Positions 33,454 through 43,948 of a stretch of DNA of 64,000 nt are shown here, in pieces. Positions within the stretch are counted from its first letter, which is position 1, and each line of letters opens with the position of its first letter. The translations under genes were made by a program, and so were the position numbers. The stretch spans positions 193,305,632 through 193,369,631 of the forward strand of contig NC_135497.1 of assembly GCF_052857255.1 (NCBI RefSeq). The letters are read 5' to 3'. The notes beneath the pieces were generated by a model. That model was not told the DNA's origin, did not search any database, and saw nothing but the letters and a program-made list of their open reading frames with translations. The stretch is from Amblyomma americanum (taxonomy: Eukaryota > Arthropoda > Arachnida > Ixodida > Ixodidae).

Positions 33454-33537
33454 AATTCTCCACCGGGTTTAAAAAAAAAGAAAAATCCGCGTGTCGATGG
33501 AATTGCATAACCAGGCCTGGAGTGCGGCCTTATCTCG

Positions 33538-36500
33538 GTGACCAGAACCGACAACGCACTCTCTCACCAGAGCAGGATTTGGCCACCCTGGTGTAGTACT
33601 TGGCCACAACCTTCTATGATCAAACCAATTAACCCTCGGCCCTCAGTCCCCAGCGGCTGCAGAGCAACTGACCACGGCGGCGGTCAGACCTGTGACGCAG
33701 CGGAGGGTGCTAAGAATCTCTGGCTCCGGACAGGCCGCCATTGGAATCTGAACCTGGCAACGTTTAACGCTAGAACTTTAGCTAGTGAGGCTAGCCTAGC
33801 AGTGCTGTTCGAGGAACTAACGGGAATTAAATGGGATGTGATAGGGCTTAGCGAAGTTAGGAGGACAGGTGAGGCGTATACAGCACTAAAGGACGGACAC
33901 ATACTGTGCTATCGCGGGCTAAAGGATAGACGAGAACTAGGTGTGGGTTTCCTCATTAATAAGGATATAGCTGGCAACGTAGAGGAGCTCTACAGTATTA
34001 ACGAGAGGGTAGCAGCAATAGTAATTAGGCTGAATAGGAGGTACAAGCTGAAAGTGGTGCAGGCCTACGCACCCACATCCAGCCATGATGACCAGACCGT
34101 TGAAAGCTTCTATGAGGACGTAGAATCAGCAATGAATAGAGTAAAATCGCAGTACACTGTACTGATGGGCGACTTCAATGCGAAGGTGGGCAAGAAGCAG
34201 GCTGACGACCACGCGGTAGGTGACTATGGGATAGGCTCTAGAAATAGCAGGGGAGAGTTATTAGTCGAATTCGCGGATAGAAATAATTTACGGATCATGA
34301 ATACCTTCTTCCGCAAACGAGAAAACAGGAAGTGGACCTGGAAGAGCCCCAATGGTGAGATTAAAAATGAAATCGACTTCATACTATGCGCTAAACCTGG
34401 CATCATTCAGGATGTGGCCGTCCTCGGAAGGGTGCGTTGCAGCGACCATAGAATGGTAAGGTCTAGAATTAGCTTAGACTTGAAGAGGGAACGGAAGAAG
34501 CTAGCGAAGAAGAAGACCATTAACGAGTTAGCCGTTAGAGGGAAAGCACGGGAGTTTAGGATAGCGCTGCAAAACAGATACTCGGCTTTAACTGAGGAAG
34601 ATGATCTTGATGTTCATTCAATGCACGATAACCTGACATCAATAATTACGGAGTGCGCAGTAGAAGTAGGCGGTAGGACAGTTCGAAAAGATACCGGGAA
34701 GCTATCTCAGGTGACGAAAGATCTGATTAAGAAGCGCCAAAACATGAAGGCATATAACACTACCGATAGAATAGAACTAACGGTGCTATCAAAGTTAATA
34801 AATAAGCGCAAGGTAGCCGACATAAGGAAGTTTAATATGGAGAGAATCGAGCATGCTATAAAGAACGGAGGTAGCCTAAAAACAGTGAAGAGGAAACTAG
34901 GCATAGGTAAAAACCAGATGTATGCATTAAGAGACAAGCAGGGCAATGTCATTAGCAATATGGATAAGATAGTTAACGTAGCCGAAGAGTTCTACACAGA
35001 GCTGTACAGTAGCCAATGTAATCAGAGCGCCAATGAGAAAGACAGCAGTGCACAGCAATGCGTCATCCCGCCAGTAACGAAAGATGAAGTAAAGAAAGCC
35101 TTAGAAGCAATGAAAAGGGGAAAAGCAGCTGGGGAGGATCAGGTAACAGCAGATCTGTTGAAGGATGGAGGGGACGTCGTGCTAGAAAAACTAGCCACCC
35201 TGTATACGCAATGCCTTATGACCTCGACTGTACCAGAAGCTTGGAAGAATGCAAACATTATCTTAATTCATAAGAAGGGAGACGCCAAGGACTTGAAAAA
35301 TTACAGGCCGATCAGCTTACTATCCGTTGCCTACAAAGTATTTACTAAGGTAATCGCTAATAGAGTCAGGGCAACGTTAGACTTTAATCAACCAAATGAT
35401 CAGGCAGGCTTTCGTAAAGGATATTCCACAATAGATCATATTCACACTATCAATCAGGTGATAGAGAAATGCGCAGAATATAACCAACCTCTATATATAG
35501 CTTTCATTGATTACGGGAAAGCATTCGACTCAGTGGAAACCTCAGCAGTCATACAGGCATTGCGTAATCAGGGGGTAGAAGAGCCTTATGTCAAAATACT
35601 GGAAGATATATATAGCAACTGCACAGCTACTATAGTCCTCCATAAAGTCAGCAATAAAATTCCAATAAGGAAGGGCGTCAGGCAAGGAGACACGATATCG
35701 CCAATGCTGTTCACCGCATGTTTGCAGGAGGTATTTCGAGGCCTGAATTGGGAACAGTTGGGAATAAGAATAAATGGAGAATACCTAAATAATCTGAGAT
35801 TTGCTGATGACATTGCCTTGCTGAGTCACTCAGGAGGTGAACTGCAAATCATGATCAACGAGTTAGACCGGCAGAGCAGATCGATGGGTCTAAAAATTAA
35901 CATGCAGAAAACCAAGGTAATGTTCAACAGTCTAGCAAGGGAACAACAGTTCACAATTGGCAGCGAGAGCCTAGAAATTGTGCCGGAATACGTCTACTTA
36001 GGGCAGGTAGTGACAGCTGATCCGGATCATGAGAGGGAGATAACTAGAAGGATAAGAATGGGGTGGAGCGCATATGGCAAATTCTCGCAGATCATGAGTG
36101 GCAGTTTACCAATTTCCCTCAAGAGGAAAGTGTACAACAGCATAATCTTACCGGTACTCACCTACGGGGCAGAAACGTGGAGGCTAACGAAAAGAGTTCA
36201 GCTTAAGTTAAGGACAACGCAACGAGCCATGGAAAGAAAAATGATAGGTGTAACGTTAAGAGATCGGAAGCGGGCAGAGTGGGTGAGGGAACAAACACGG
36301 GTTAATGACATCCTAGTCGAAATCAAGAGAAAGAAATGGGCTTGGGCCGGGCATGTGATGCGAAGGCAAGATAACCGCTGGTCTTTAAGGGTAACGGAGT
36401 GGGTTCCAAGAGAAAGTAAGCGTAGCAGGGGGCGGCAGAAGGTTAGATGGGCGGATGAGATTAAGAAGTTTGCAGGAAAAGGGTGGATGCAGCTGGCAAA

Positions 36501-36555
36501 GGATAGGGTTAATTGGAGAGACATGGGAGAGGCCTTTGCCCTGCAGTGGGTGTAG
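33538..36555 (+). CDS. RTE-type LINE polyprotein: APE endonuclease and reverse transcriptase
   Basis: This is a 1005-codon intact ORF. Residues about 70-310 form an APE-type endonuclease that nicks target DNA: LATFNART (Asn77), SEVRR (Glu106), QAYAPTS, GDFNAK (Asp212, Asn214) and CSDHR (Ser302-His304). The reverse transcriptase follows, with KNYRPISLLS, the catalytic Asp658 in FIDYGKAFD and FADD at 755-758. A C-terminal region typical of RTE elements reads WAWAGHVMRRQDNRW and RGRQKVRWAD. In target-primed reverse transcription the protein copies its own RNA at the nicked site. The start chosen is the first ATG of the frame; the domain begins well downstream, so a later start is possible. No missing catalytic residue is evident, so the copy may be recently active. 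Confidence 0.95.
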   Translation: MTRTDNALSHQSRIWPPWCSTWPQPSMIKPINPRPSVPSGCRATDHGGGQTCDAAEGAKNLWLRTGRHWNLNLATFNARTLASEASLAVLFEELTGIKWDVIGLSEVRRTGEAYTALKDGHILCYRGLKDRRELGVGFLINKDIAGNVEELYSINERVAAIVIRLNRRYKLKVVQAYAPTSSHDDQTVESFYEDVESAMNRVKSQYTVLMGDFNAKVGKKQADDHAVGDYGIGSRNSRGELLVEFADRNNLRIMNTFFRKRENRKWTWKSPNGEIKNEIDFILCAKPGIIQDVAVLGRVRCSDHRMVRSRISLDLKRERKKLAKKKTINELAVRGKAREFRIALQNRYSALTEEDDLDVHSMHDNLTSIITECAVEVGGRTVRKDTGKLSQVTKDLIKKRQNMKAYNTTDRIELTVLSKLINKRKVADIRKFNMERIEHAIKNGGSLKTVKRKLGIGKNQMYALRDKQGNVISNMDKIVNVAEEFYTELYSSQCNQSANEKDSSAQQCVIPPVTKDEVKKALEAMKRGKAAGEDQVTADLLKDGGDVVLEKLATLYTQCLMTSTVPEAWKNANIILIHKKGDAKDLKNYRPISLLSVAYKVFTKVIANRVRATLDFNQPNDQAGFRKGYSTIDHIHTINQVIEKCAEYNQPLYIAFIDYGKAFDSVETSAVIQALRNQGVEEPYVKILEDIYSNCTATIVLHKVSNKIPIRKGVRQGDTISPMLFTACLQEVFRGLNWEQLGIRINGEYLNNLRFADDIALLSHSGGELQIMINELDRQSRSMGLKINMQKTKVMFNSLAREQQFTIGSESLEIVPEYVYLGQVVTADPDHEREITRRIRMGWSAYGKFSQIMSGSLPISLKRKVYNSIILPVLTYGAETWRLTKRVQLKLRTTQRAMERKMIGVTLRDRKRAEWVREQTRVNDILVEIKRKKWAWAGHVMRRQDNRWSLRVTEWVPRESKRSRGRQKVRWADEIKKFAGKGWMQLAKDRVNWRDMGEAFALQWV

Positions 36556-36782
36556 TAAGGCTGATGATGATGATGATGATGATGACGTGCGGCTACTGTT
36601 GACATCAGCAGCGGTGCCGCGTAGTGGCTCCGGAAGTTACGTCCCCCTTCTGCCTCCTGCGCTTCCGCTCTAAAAACTCGCCGACCATTCAGCTTGAATA
36701 GTCTCGCTATGCGCTCGGAGCGAGAGCGGCTCCCACTCTGCCAGATCCTAACCGGATCGCGGGAGCGACCAGTCGAAGACAC

Positions 36783-37639
36783 GATTAATAACAAAGTCCG
36801 GCGGACACAGCAATTTGCACCACACGCTGCGGACAATGACAACGGGTCGTATTTTCACATGAGCTCCGGTTGCACAGGCCATGTTGAGAAAACTGGTAGA
36901 GCGTCCGCACGCTTCGCTCCTTCGATGATGTGCTGCTGGGACAAAAACCGGCCGATTCGCGGACTGTCGGCATGACGGTTGCGGCTGATGTGTGTCTGGT
37001 TGGTGACTATAGTAACCAGGGTATCCGGTTACTCGCTTTCCGACCAAGTTAAGCTTCAGTGCAAAACTATTAAAGCAAAAGCTTTACTAAGATATGTCGA
37101 CCAGGTCGTGTCAGCAAAACGTGTCCGCAGCATTTCTGAGGAACTTAAAAGAGGTAGCGCCAAACGAATGGTTGTGATGCGAGGTTGATGTTGAAAAAAG
37201 AATTATGTCAATAAGTTAATTGGATACTTATTTAGAGCCAAAAATGTCCAAAAAGTGGGCGGAGCCAGGGCCAAGTGTGGCGCCAAATTAGAAAAACCGG
37301 AAGTGTGGGCGGAGCCAACACGTGGCGACAAATTTGGAAACAAAGCATGGCGCCAGTTTGAAAACTCTAAATGGGCAATTGATGGAACTTGATTAAGTAA
37401 GACAATCAATTGTGGTTATTGGAAAATTGGATGAATTTACATCTGTGCTTAGTCGAGTAAATGTGAGGAGAAGGGACAAGGGAAGCGAAGAGAGGCACAG
37501 AGAAACGAGGAGGCGTCAGTGCTTTCGCGTTCCTCCAATGCGGGTTACTGTAGTGACCTCGAACGTTTTTCGGTCAGTTCGCGATGTGGACACATATGCT
37601 GAAAAGCACGGGCCGCGGTTCTCTTCATATGGCGATATG
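36783..37639. other. No gene recognised
   Basis: Only short ORFs without domains occur here. Sequence between 37240 and 37380 contains repeated gtgggcggagccaa-type motifs (37256 and 37306), a small local duplication. Confidence 0.4.
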
Positions 37640-38860
37640 ATGTGACGGGGGTTCAACATCCCGAAATCGCCCATAAGAGGAGAAGGAGGAGAAGCAGAAG
37701 GAGATGCCGGGAGGTTAACCGGGAGAAGAAACCGGTTTGCTGTGCCCCGCACTTGGGTGAAGAGATATGAATGTGAAGGAGAAAAGGTAGTAAGAGCAAA
37801 GTGAAGTCAGCAAACAAAAACCATGTGGCTAAGTAAGAGCCTGTCGTGCAGGCACGACGCTCTCAAGAAAATGAGAAGTGCCTGGGAGATCTTCGCCGCG
37901 GCCACTGTTTGAGATTCATCTCCGTCAGCGGGAGCGTCAAGACGCTCCACTGCACGACGGTACAGAGGCTGCCTTCCGGCCCTGTATGCAAGGCATGTAC
38001 AAAGAATGTGTGCTATGGTCTCGTGGCACCTGCAGATAGCGCATGCAGGGTTATCAGCCATACCAATAACAAACGAGTTGTGGTGCGTGAATGAGACACC
38101 AAGACACACGCGAGGCAACAAAGTTGCTTCACGTCGTGTTATGCCAGGCGGAAGCCGAAGCTTCAGGCCAGGGTCCAGGATTGTAGATGAGGGTTTAAAA
38201 ATTGCCGTAATTTCAGGAGGCAAGCGTCATCTCCCGCGCAAGTGTTCGAAGCCCACCCGCTGCGTCCACTCTCAAAATTGGGACCGACACGCAATCGCTT
38301 TCGTGGCGGGCAGTTCGCGCTGTGATTGTCTGTGATGCCGCTGCGTCCTGGCAGCCATTGTTGGACAATATCAACACGTTTACTGACGGAAGAGTGCTGT
38401 AGCTCTCGGATTCCCGCGACCAGAAAGCAGCTAGTGAGCATTGTAGGGCTGCTTTTGAGAAAGGGAAAATAGATCACTGCTGGGAGCTACCTTCATTGAT
38501 ATACTCAATGGCGACACGAAGTGTAGTAAGTTCTGCACCCATTGATTTAAGTCTGATGAGATGTCTCAACTCTGATTGCTGTGGCCCTTACGAGGATGAC
38601 CACGGAGCCCGAACTGACCGAGTTCACTGAACCGTCCGTGTAAACGTGCGGCCGGTGTCCCTGGTTCTCATGCATTTATTCAAGAGTGACCTGCTTGAAT
38701 TTGGTCGGCGATGAATTGACCTTTGCGTTGGATAGGCAAATAAGCACACGAGGTTCACGCAGGCTCCATACTGGAGACGGTGGTCCAGAGGCGGGAAGAT
38801 GGGCATCAATGATTTTTGCAAAACATGTATGCGGCCTGGCAATAGGAAGGCTTGAAAAAT
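37640..38860 (-). pseudogene. I-type LINE 3' fragment with RNase H remnant
   Basis: On the minus strand, from about 38760, a LINE RNase H start (YTDGSVNSVSSGS near 38640) is followed by broken frames. A C-terminal region then reads LRLPPGITRREATLLPRV and CAICRCHETIAHILCTC (about 38190-37970), the Cys/His region typical of these LINEs. A 3' UTR extends to about 37640. It is related in layout to 8030-9010 but clearly a different lineage by sequence. Confidence 0.75.
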
Positions 38861-39240
38861 GGGAGCAAGAGAGAGAGCAAGACAAAAAAAGCGAGAGAGA
38901 GAGCGAGAGAGCAAGATAAAGAGAGGGAGAGATGGAAAGAGAGAGCGAGAGAGAGCAAGAGAGAGAAAGCGAGAGAGAGAGAAGGAAAAAGAGCAAGAGA
39001 GAGTGCAAGAAAGAGGAGGAGAGAGATAAAGAGAAGGACAAGAGAGAAAGTGAGAGAGCAAGAGACAGAAATAGAGAGAAAGAGAGAGAGAAAGCAAGAG
39101 AGAGAAAGCGAGAGGAGATAGAGCAAGAGAGACTGCAAGAAAGAGAAAGAGAGAGAGCAAGAGAGAGAGACGGAAGAGAGAGAAAGAGAGAGCAAAAGAG
39201 AGAAAACAAGAGAGAGAGAGCAAGAGAGAGAAGGAGAGGA
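38861..39240 (+). repeat. (GA)n-rich simple repeat
   Basis: About 380 bp consists almost only of ga, gaga and aagaga motifs with a few interruptions. It abuts the LINE fragment. Long false ORFs rich in Glu/Arg (plus) and Ser/Leu (minus) result. Confidence 0.95.
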
Positions 39241-40297
39241 AGATGCAGAAATTTCACTGCTTGCTCACGCAGCCCACGAGGCAGCAAGTCGGACTACATG
39301 AGGAGCTTGCGCGATTCGGGGAAACACTGGGCGGACAGAGCGCCTTTTGGGGTTATGTCCGTTTTCACATAACACGTTTATCGTGGTGTTTTACAAAGAT
39401 TGCGTCGAAATGACGCAGCATAATTTGTCATACTCTTCTTCAATAAGCACTCGCCAACTGTTTGTTAACAAACAGCCGCCTCCGTGAGTACTCTGTGAAA
39501 CAAGGAAAATATTTCTGAAAGCTTTGTTTACATGCGTTTCTATGGGACGCGCTCCCGTTCCGTGCCCGCAGCAGGGGGTCACTCCCATGCGGAGGTGTTT
39601 TAAATAACTGCGCGAATGGACCATCATTTTTTATTTCCCTGAACTTATATATTGGTACACAACTGTTCCATCATTTGAAACACGCGAAACACATTGCTTG
39701 CAAGAACCACGGAAAAATACAGACAGAACCTTCAGCACCGATTGCAAGCTTCGAGCTGGCAGAGCGGTCGTTCAGGCAGTTTCTCAGTTTTCTATACCCG
39801 CCGCTCGCTGGCGTGACGATGATGGGCGTCACTGACCTAACGGCGCTGCATTCGCGCTTTACTGCGTGCCTCACGCACTGTCATCTGCAACTCACCCTTA
39901 AATACAGGCGGCAACACCGACCCATGCATGCTGGTAAATTCTTTTTTGGTTTTCGGCGGTGAGAACAAACAAGAATTAATATGGACTAGCTGGTGTTCGT
40001 ACGCTTTGAAAGACCACGCTGCTTGGAAGGAACAAGGCACTCACAATGAGGTTGGGAGGAACGACATCCTAGACGAGGCACGCTTCGACTTCTTCCATAT
40101 TGTGCGTGTCTCATGCCGCCCAAGCATTTTAGTTTTTCCCTGTGTTATTTTCGTCGTTTGTAGCACTTACAAAACTGTATCAGTGCACAAATGCACTACC
40201 TCGCCACATGATGTTGACATGAACGCCAGGGGCTTCAAAGATGAGACATCAACCAGCTAGCGCTCTTTAGGTTCCTTGGTATGCAAGTACTGAGAGT
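39241..40297. other. No gene recognised
   Basis: Short ORFs without domains. No repeat family seen elsewhere in the window is recognisable here. Confidence 0.45.
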
Positions 40298-40299
40298 TA

Positions 40300-40945
40300 T
40301 ACCCCTGTCACACGGGTACTCTAAAGGCACTTTGAACTAATGCTCCTTTACGCTCCCAAAGGAGCACTACTTCAAGGGACTTCGTCCGTGCTACACGGTC
40401 GCGGAACGACCTTCGCAGGAACTTTTTAGCGCCCTCATCGGCGAAAAGCGTTATTTAAATTGCAAACCTCACTGCACATGTAAATACATAAATGTCACAT
40501 TTTTTAGTAAATTAGTTTTATAACCGTATTATGTTAAAGCAATGCAATTTTAACTGCAATAATGACATGATTTTCCTACTACAGAGCATAACATCACAGT
40601 GCTGGCCACACTGAGCCCAACTCGCTCGTATATCTGGAACGAGAGTATGGTGTGGTGAGAGTGCCACAAAACAAATGATCTTATATTTTAAAACACCACT
40701 AATCTTATGAAGTGAATTTATAAAACGAAAATTGAACGTTTCTTTTCTCAGTTTATTTATGCTGTTAACTCGCTGGGAGAGAGAGTACTCCCTTGAAGCC
40801 TCAAAGGACGAACTCGAGCTGCCTTGTTTCGAAGCTCCTTTGAGCTAGGTGTCCTTTGGCGCGTCTGTGTGGCAGCGCGCGTTCGTCCTTAGAGTAATGG
40901 AGCATTAGTTCAAAGTACCTTTACAGTGTCCGTGTGACAGGGGTA
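40300..40945. mobile_element. MITE with long terminal inverted repeats
   Basis: The ends tacccctgtcacacgg and its complement extend as imperfect inverted repeats of roughly 55-60 bp, including the shared tttgaactaatgctcc block. TA dinucleotides flank the unit (40298-40299 and 40946-40947). The 646-bp interior is AT-rich and non-coding. A TA duplication fits Tc1/mariner-type mobilisation, but the superfamily is not proven. Confidence 0.8.
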
Positions 40946-41242
40946 TAAGTCTTGATTTTGGCTGCCATTTTCAGCGCCAGGAACTTGCTCTTTTTTACAC
41001 CACGCGGCAGTGGTCGGTGATGAATAGTGTCTGACTTCGTCGGCTGTTCGCCAGATTTGTATTTACACCTGCGCAGGCATATTTAAGCCACCTGCTTGCA
41101 TCAGGATTCTCTCAAGGTCGGTGAGAGAGGCTTCAGTTATCAACACCTGCTGCTTGTGCAGCTTGTAGCCGTTCACGACGCAGCTGCCATCCTCTTGGCC
41201 ACAACCTTCGGAATTGTTAGACGGTCTAAGGCTGTTTAGTGG

Positions 41243-42533
41243 TTTAATGTTGGTTAGTGTGTCAAGTTGTTCTGCCTGTAATGAGAATTATATTGCCCAT
41301 TAATTTGCGTAACCATCTGTGATTATTAAAGCACCCGTACTAGTAGGCGCTGTGGCGTATCTATCGTCAGTTTCCATAGAGTTCACTTTTGCACAACCCT
41401 CGTACGCTTGACCGGTCATTTGCCGCCCTCCCTGGTGGGAAGTGCTTACCAATGGCCAATTCCAGTGGTCGATTCGGATCAGCCTTCTTGTTCAGTGCAC
41501 AGAAAGCGTGTTCCACGGATGGATGTGAATCGGGGTCGCACGGTCCGCTCCAGCCGTTACAATGGCTCGAAAATCACTGGCGCACACCTGGCAGCAGCTT
41601 ATAAACACGTGGCCACTGGGAAACACAGCTAGAGTGACCAGCGGGAGCAAAACATGTACTCGCCACCAATACCATTCCGAGAGACTTCGAAAGCGAACAC
41701 AAGTTTAGCACCTTGCATGCTGCTCTGCAGCCCATAAACAGCTCATACCCGTACTTGTGAATGTCACCACATAATGACACAGACAGGAAACGTGAGCCCA
41801 CCTCAAATATCAGGGTGCACAGAAATTAACGACCGCCCCTCACCTTCGGTCAGCGGCCCACCGTGGTGGATCACGAATCTGCCGGCTTGGATCTCGTCGG
41901 TCCTAAATCCGTATTATCAGAATCTAATAGTGAGAACTCGGCAGGCATACAGGCGAGCAGGAGTGCTCGCGCCAGGCCGTCCGCCATTAAAATCACTCTG
42001 TGGCCATCTGTCATCTCATCTCATTCATCAGCTTGCCGTCACGTAACATTCGGTGTTAGGTGCTGGGGTCCCTTAATCGCAATCCTGGTCCCGGAACTGA
42101 ATTCGGCGTCTTGCGCCTGCCGTAGTCATCGGCTGTGGGTACCCGGTCCGCCCCGCCCGGCTGTGTCCCAGCCCGCCAGACCTGAACCGACCTCGCCGCT
42201 CACCCCAGCCCCACCCCCCGGCCGGACCACAAGACACGACGAAATGATGACGTTGCCGCGACCAGAATGACCTGCCCGACACGAGACGCTGCCAACACGT
42301 GAGGACACCGCCTCCCTGCCCCTGTCGTTCGGTGCGTCCAAGGACCACGGCCGTCGGCTCCTGGCAACCTGCGGCCTGCATGCTTCGTGGACCGGAACTC
42401 ATTTGCCGATCGTCTCACCTACCGCGGCGGCAAGCCCTCACCTGCGTCTTCTGTAATCAAACATTTTTCAAGAAAGCCCATCGTCATCTACAGCATGTCA
42501 TCTTCACTGCCGCTATAGGGCCTAGAATATACT
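41243..42533. repeat. Dispersed 1.3-kb repeat, copy B
   Basis: This is the near-identical partner of 17449-18768 in the same orientation. It lacks the tgacgaagtag block and the gttgttgttg tract of copy A; instead it has a gcgagcaggagtgctcgcgc stretch before ccgtccgccatt. Confidence 0.85.
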
Positions 42534-42819
42534 TCTAGGCACTATAGTAATACTATTCTAGTTCACTGTAGTAATGCAGTACGCCTCGGACCGTGGCCCA
42601 GTGTTAGCAACTGCTGTTTTTTTAAGTTGTATCATACTATAGCACACAACACTTATGGCTACTCTCTATGTATCTGAGAATGGCTTTGCGGAATCGATCC
42701 TATCGAGCCATTGCACTCAAGCGTTCGTTTTGGTCCCAAGGAAAGATGCAAAGAAAAAAAGCCGTTCGTTTCACATATAGCCGAGCGCATCGTCCGCTTG
42801 TGCATGGAGGCACGGCCGG

Positions 42820-43015
42820 TCTCGAGGGGGGCGCGCGCGCTCTAAGCGCGGTCTCAGAAGAACCAGCGGAAAAAGAACAGACAAAAAACAAGGAGGTCAC
42901 CTTGTTTCTTCTCCGTTCTTCCTTTTGCGCTGGTTCTTCTGAGATCATGGCTTACCAATTAGCCAAACAACAATTAAGTTTTGCGGCCTAAGAGCGCGCT
43001 CCCCTCGAGAGCGGC
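42820..43015 (+). mobile_element. Fold-back insertion with Penelope-type tail (copy 2), nested in a palindrome
   Basis: An imperfect hairpin (arms from 42853 and up to 42943, ends ctcagaagaaccagcg and its complement) is followed by the tail ATCATGGCTTACCAATTAGCC. The near-duplication ctaagcgcg (42842-42850) and ctaagagcgcg (42988-42998) flanks it. Around that, tctcgaggggggcgcgc and its imperfect complement (about 42818-43012) form an outer inverted repeat, so the insertion seems to sit in a larger palindrome. Confidence 0.65.
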
Positions 43016-43948
43016 CGTAGTGGAGGATCACCGGGGGACGGCGCCAGATGGCGCCACGTTTCCGTCAACAGTAAAGTCCCTCTATAATTTTATTGAGGGA
43101 CTTTATTCAACAGAGCGCGCTCCTTGCTCGCCGTGACCAACCAACGCGCTAGGAGCGACAGTCCATGGTAGGCTGTAAGCAGTAGCGGTAGGCCGGCGCT
43201 ACACCGTCGCAGTATCTCGCGCTCGAATTCGGATCCAGTTCAGATCGCGTTCAGATCCATAAGTCAGGGAACTTCACTGATCAGTGTTCTCTTTTGCGCC
43301 GTCGACGGGACGATGAAGCATCGCTGGGTCAGCTGGGCGTTCCCATGGTTGTTGTAACCATGCAAACGGCGCTGCCAGCCTTGGCAAGAACGAGTTACAG
43401 AGAATAGGCGACCATGGAGTGCAAACTTCCTCGACGTGCTCAGATAGGCTGTTTTGATTGGTCCCCCAAGTGTCGTCATTGGGAGAGTGATGATGGAAAT
43501 AGCTAGGAAGCTGCGCGAAAATCGGGTTGAGGGCAGCATTTTGTTTGCTTGTATTCTGAAATTTCCCGTTCCTATGAATCGATTCTAGCAACTCTTTTTG
43601 AGCCAGCATCTGCGTGACATAAAGAATCCATCTGAAGTGTAACCGGCATCCGTTCAAGCAGTGTTTGACAGCCCCTTTAATGTTGGGTGATATATGTGCA
43701 CAATTTATCAAAACTAGAACACAAAATTTTTTCAGAAAAAAGAAGCTTGTACATGAATGAAAATGCTGTACTGAAGCTATCAGGCATTTATGTTGTGTAC
43801 GTAAACCACAACTCCTGCTACCCCTGTGATTAACTACGTACCAAACCAAATTTCCAAAGTCGCGTAGATGATGATCTGGGAGGGGTGTCGACGCTAAGCG
43901 CGCCCAATAATGCACATCAATTTCCTGCACCAACAGGGGAGTGAGACA
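43016..43948. other. No gene recognised; small hairpin
   Basis: A short perfect hairpin (agtccctc ... gagggact, about 43073-43102) lies at the left. A 219-codon minus frame (43274-43933) has no recognisable domain and I do not treat it as a gene. Confidence 0.4.

Larger units (their letters stand above)
33372..36584 (+). mobile_element. Full-length RTE/BovB-type LINE
   Basis: The 3.2-kb unit runs from a tRNA-like head to a 3' (TGA)n tail (36562-36584) typical of RTE elements. It is flanked by the 10-mer acgtgcggct (33362-33371 and 36585-36594), a plausible target duplication. The same 10-mer also occurs at 33332, so the left border has some ambiguity. The coding region is uninterrupted. The insertion lies inside the 18-bp-TIR element. 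Confidence 0.88.
32744..36782. mobile_element. TIR-bounded DNA element carrying nested insertions
   Basis: Perfect 18-bp inverted repeats, gtgtcttcgactggtcgc (32744-32761) and its complement (36765-36782), bound the unit. The four bases outside (taat) are also mirrored. Subterminal ttcggctggt motifs repeat near the left end. Without the RTE insertion only about 0.8 kb remains, with no recognisable transposase, so it is a short non-autonomous element or MITE. I could not define a target duplication, and the superfamily is open. Confidence 0.65.

Noticed and set aside
38624..39372. Ser/Leu-rich and Glu/Arg-rich ORFs up to 203 codons
   Set aside because: They are translations of the (GA)n tract.
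43274..43933. 219-codon minus ORF
   Set aside because: No recognisable domain or gene context; open length alone is not enough in this sequence.
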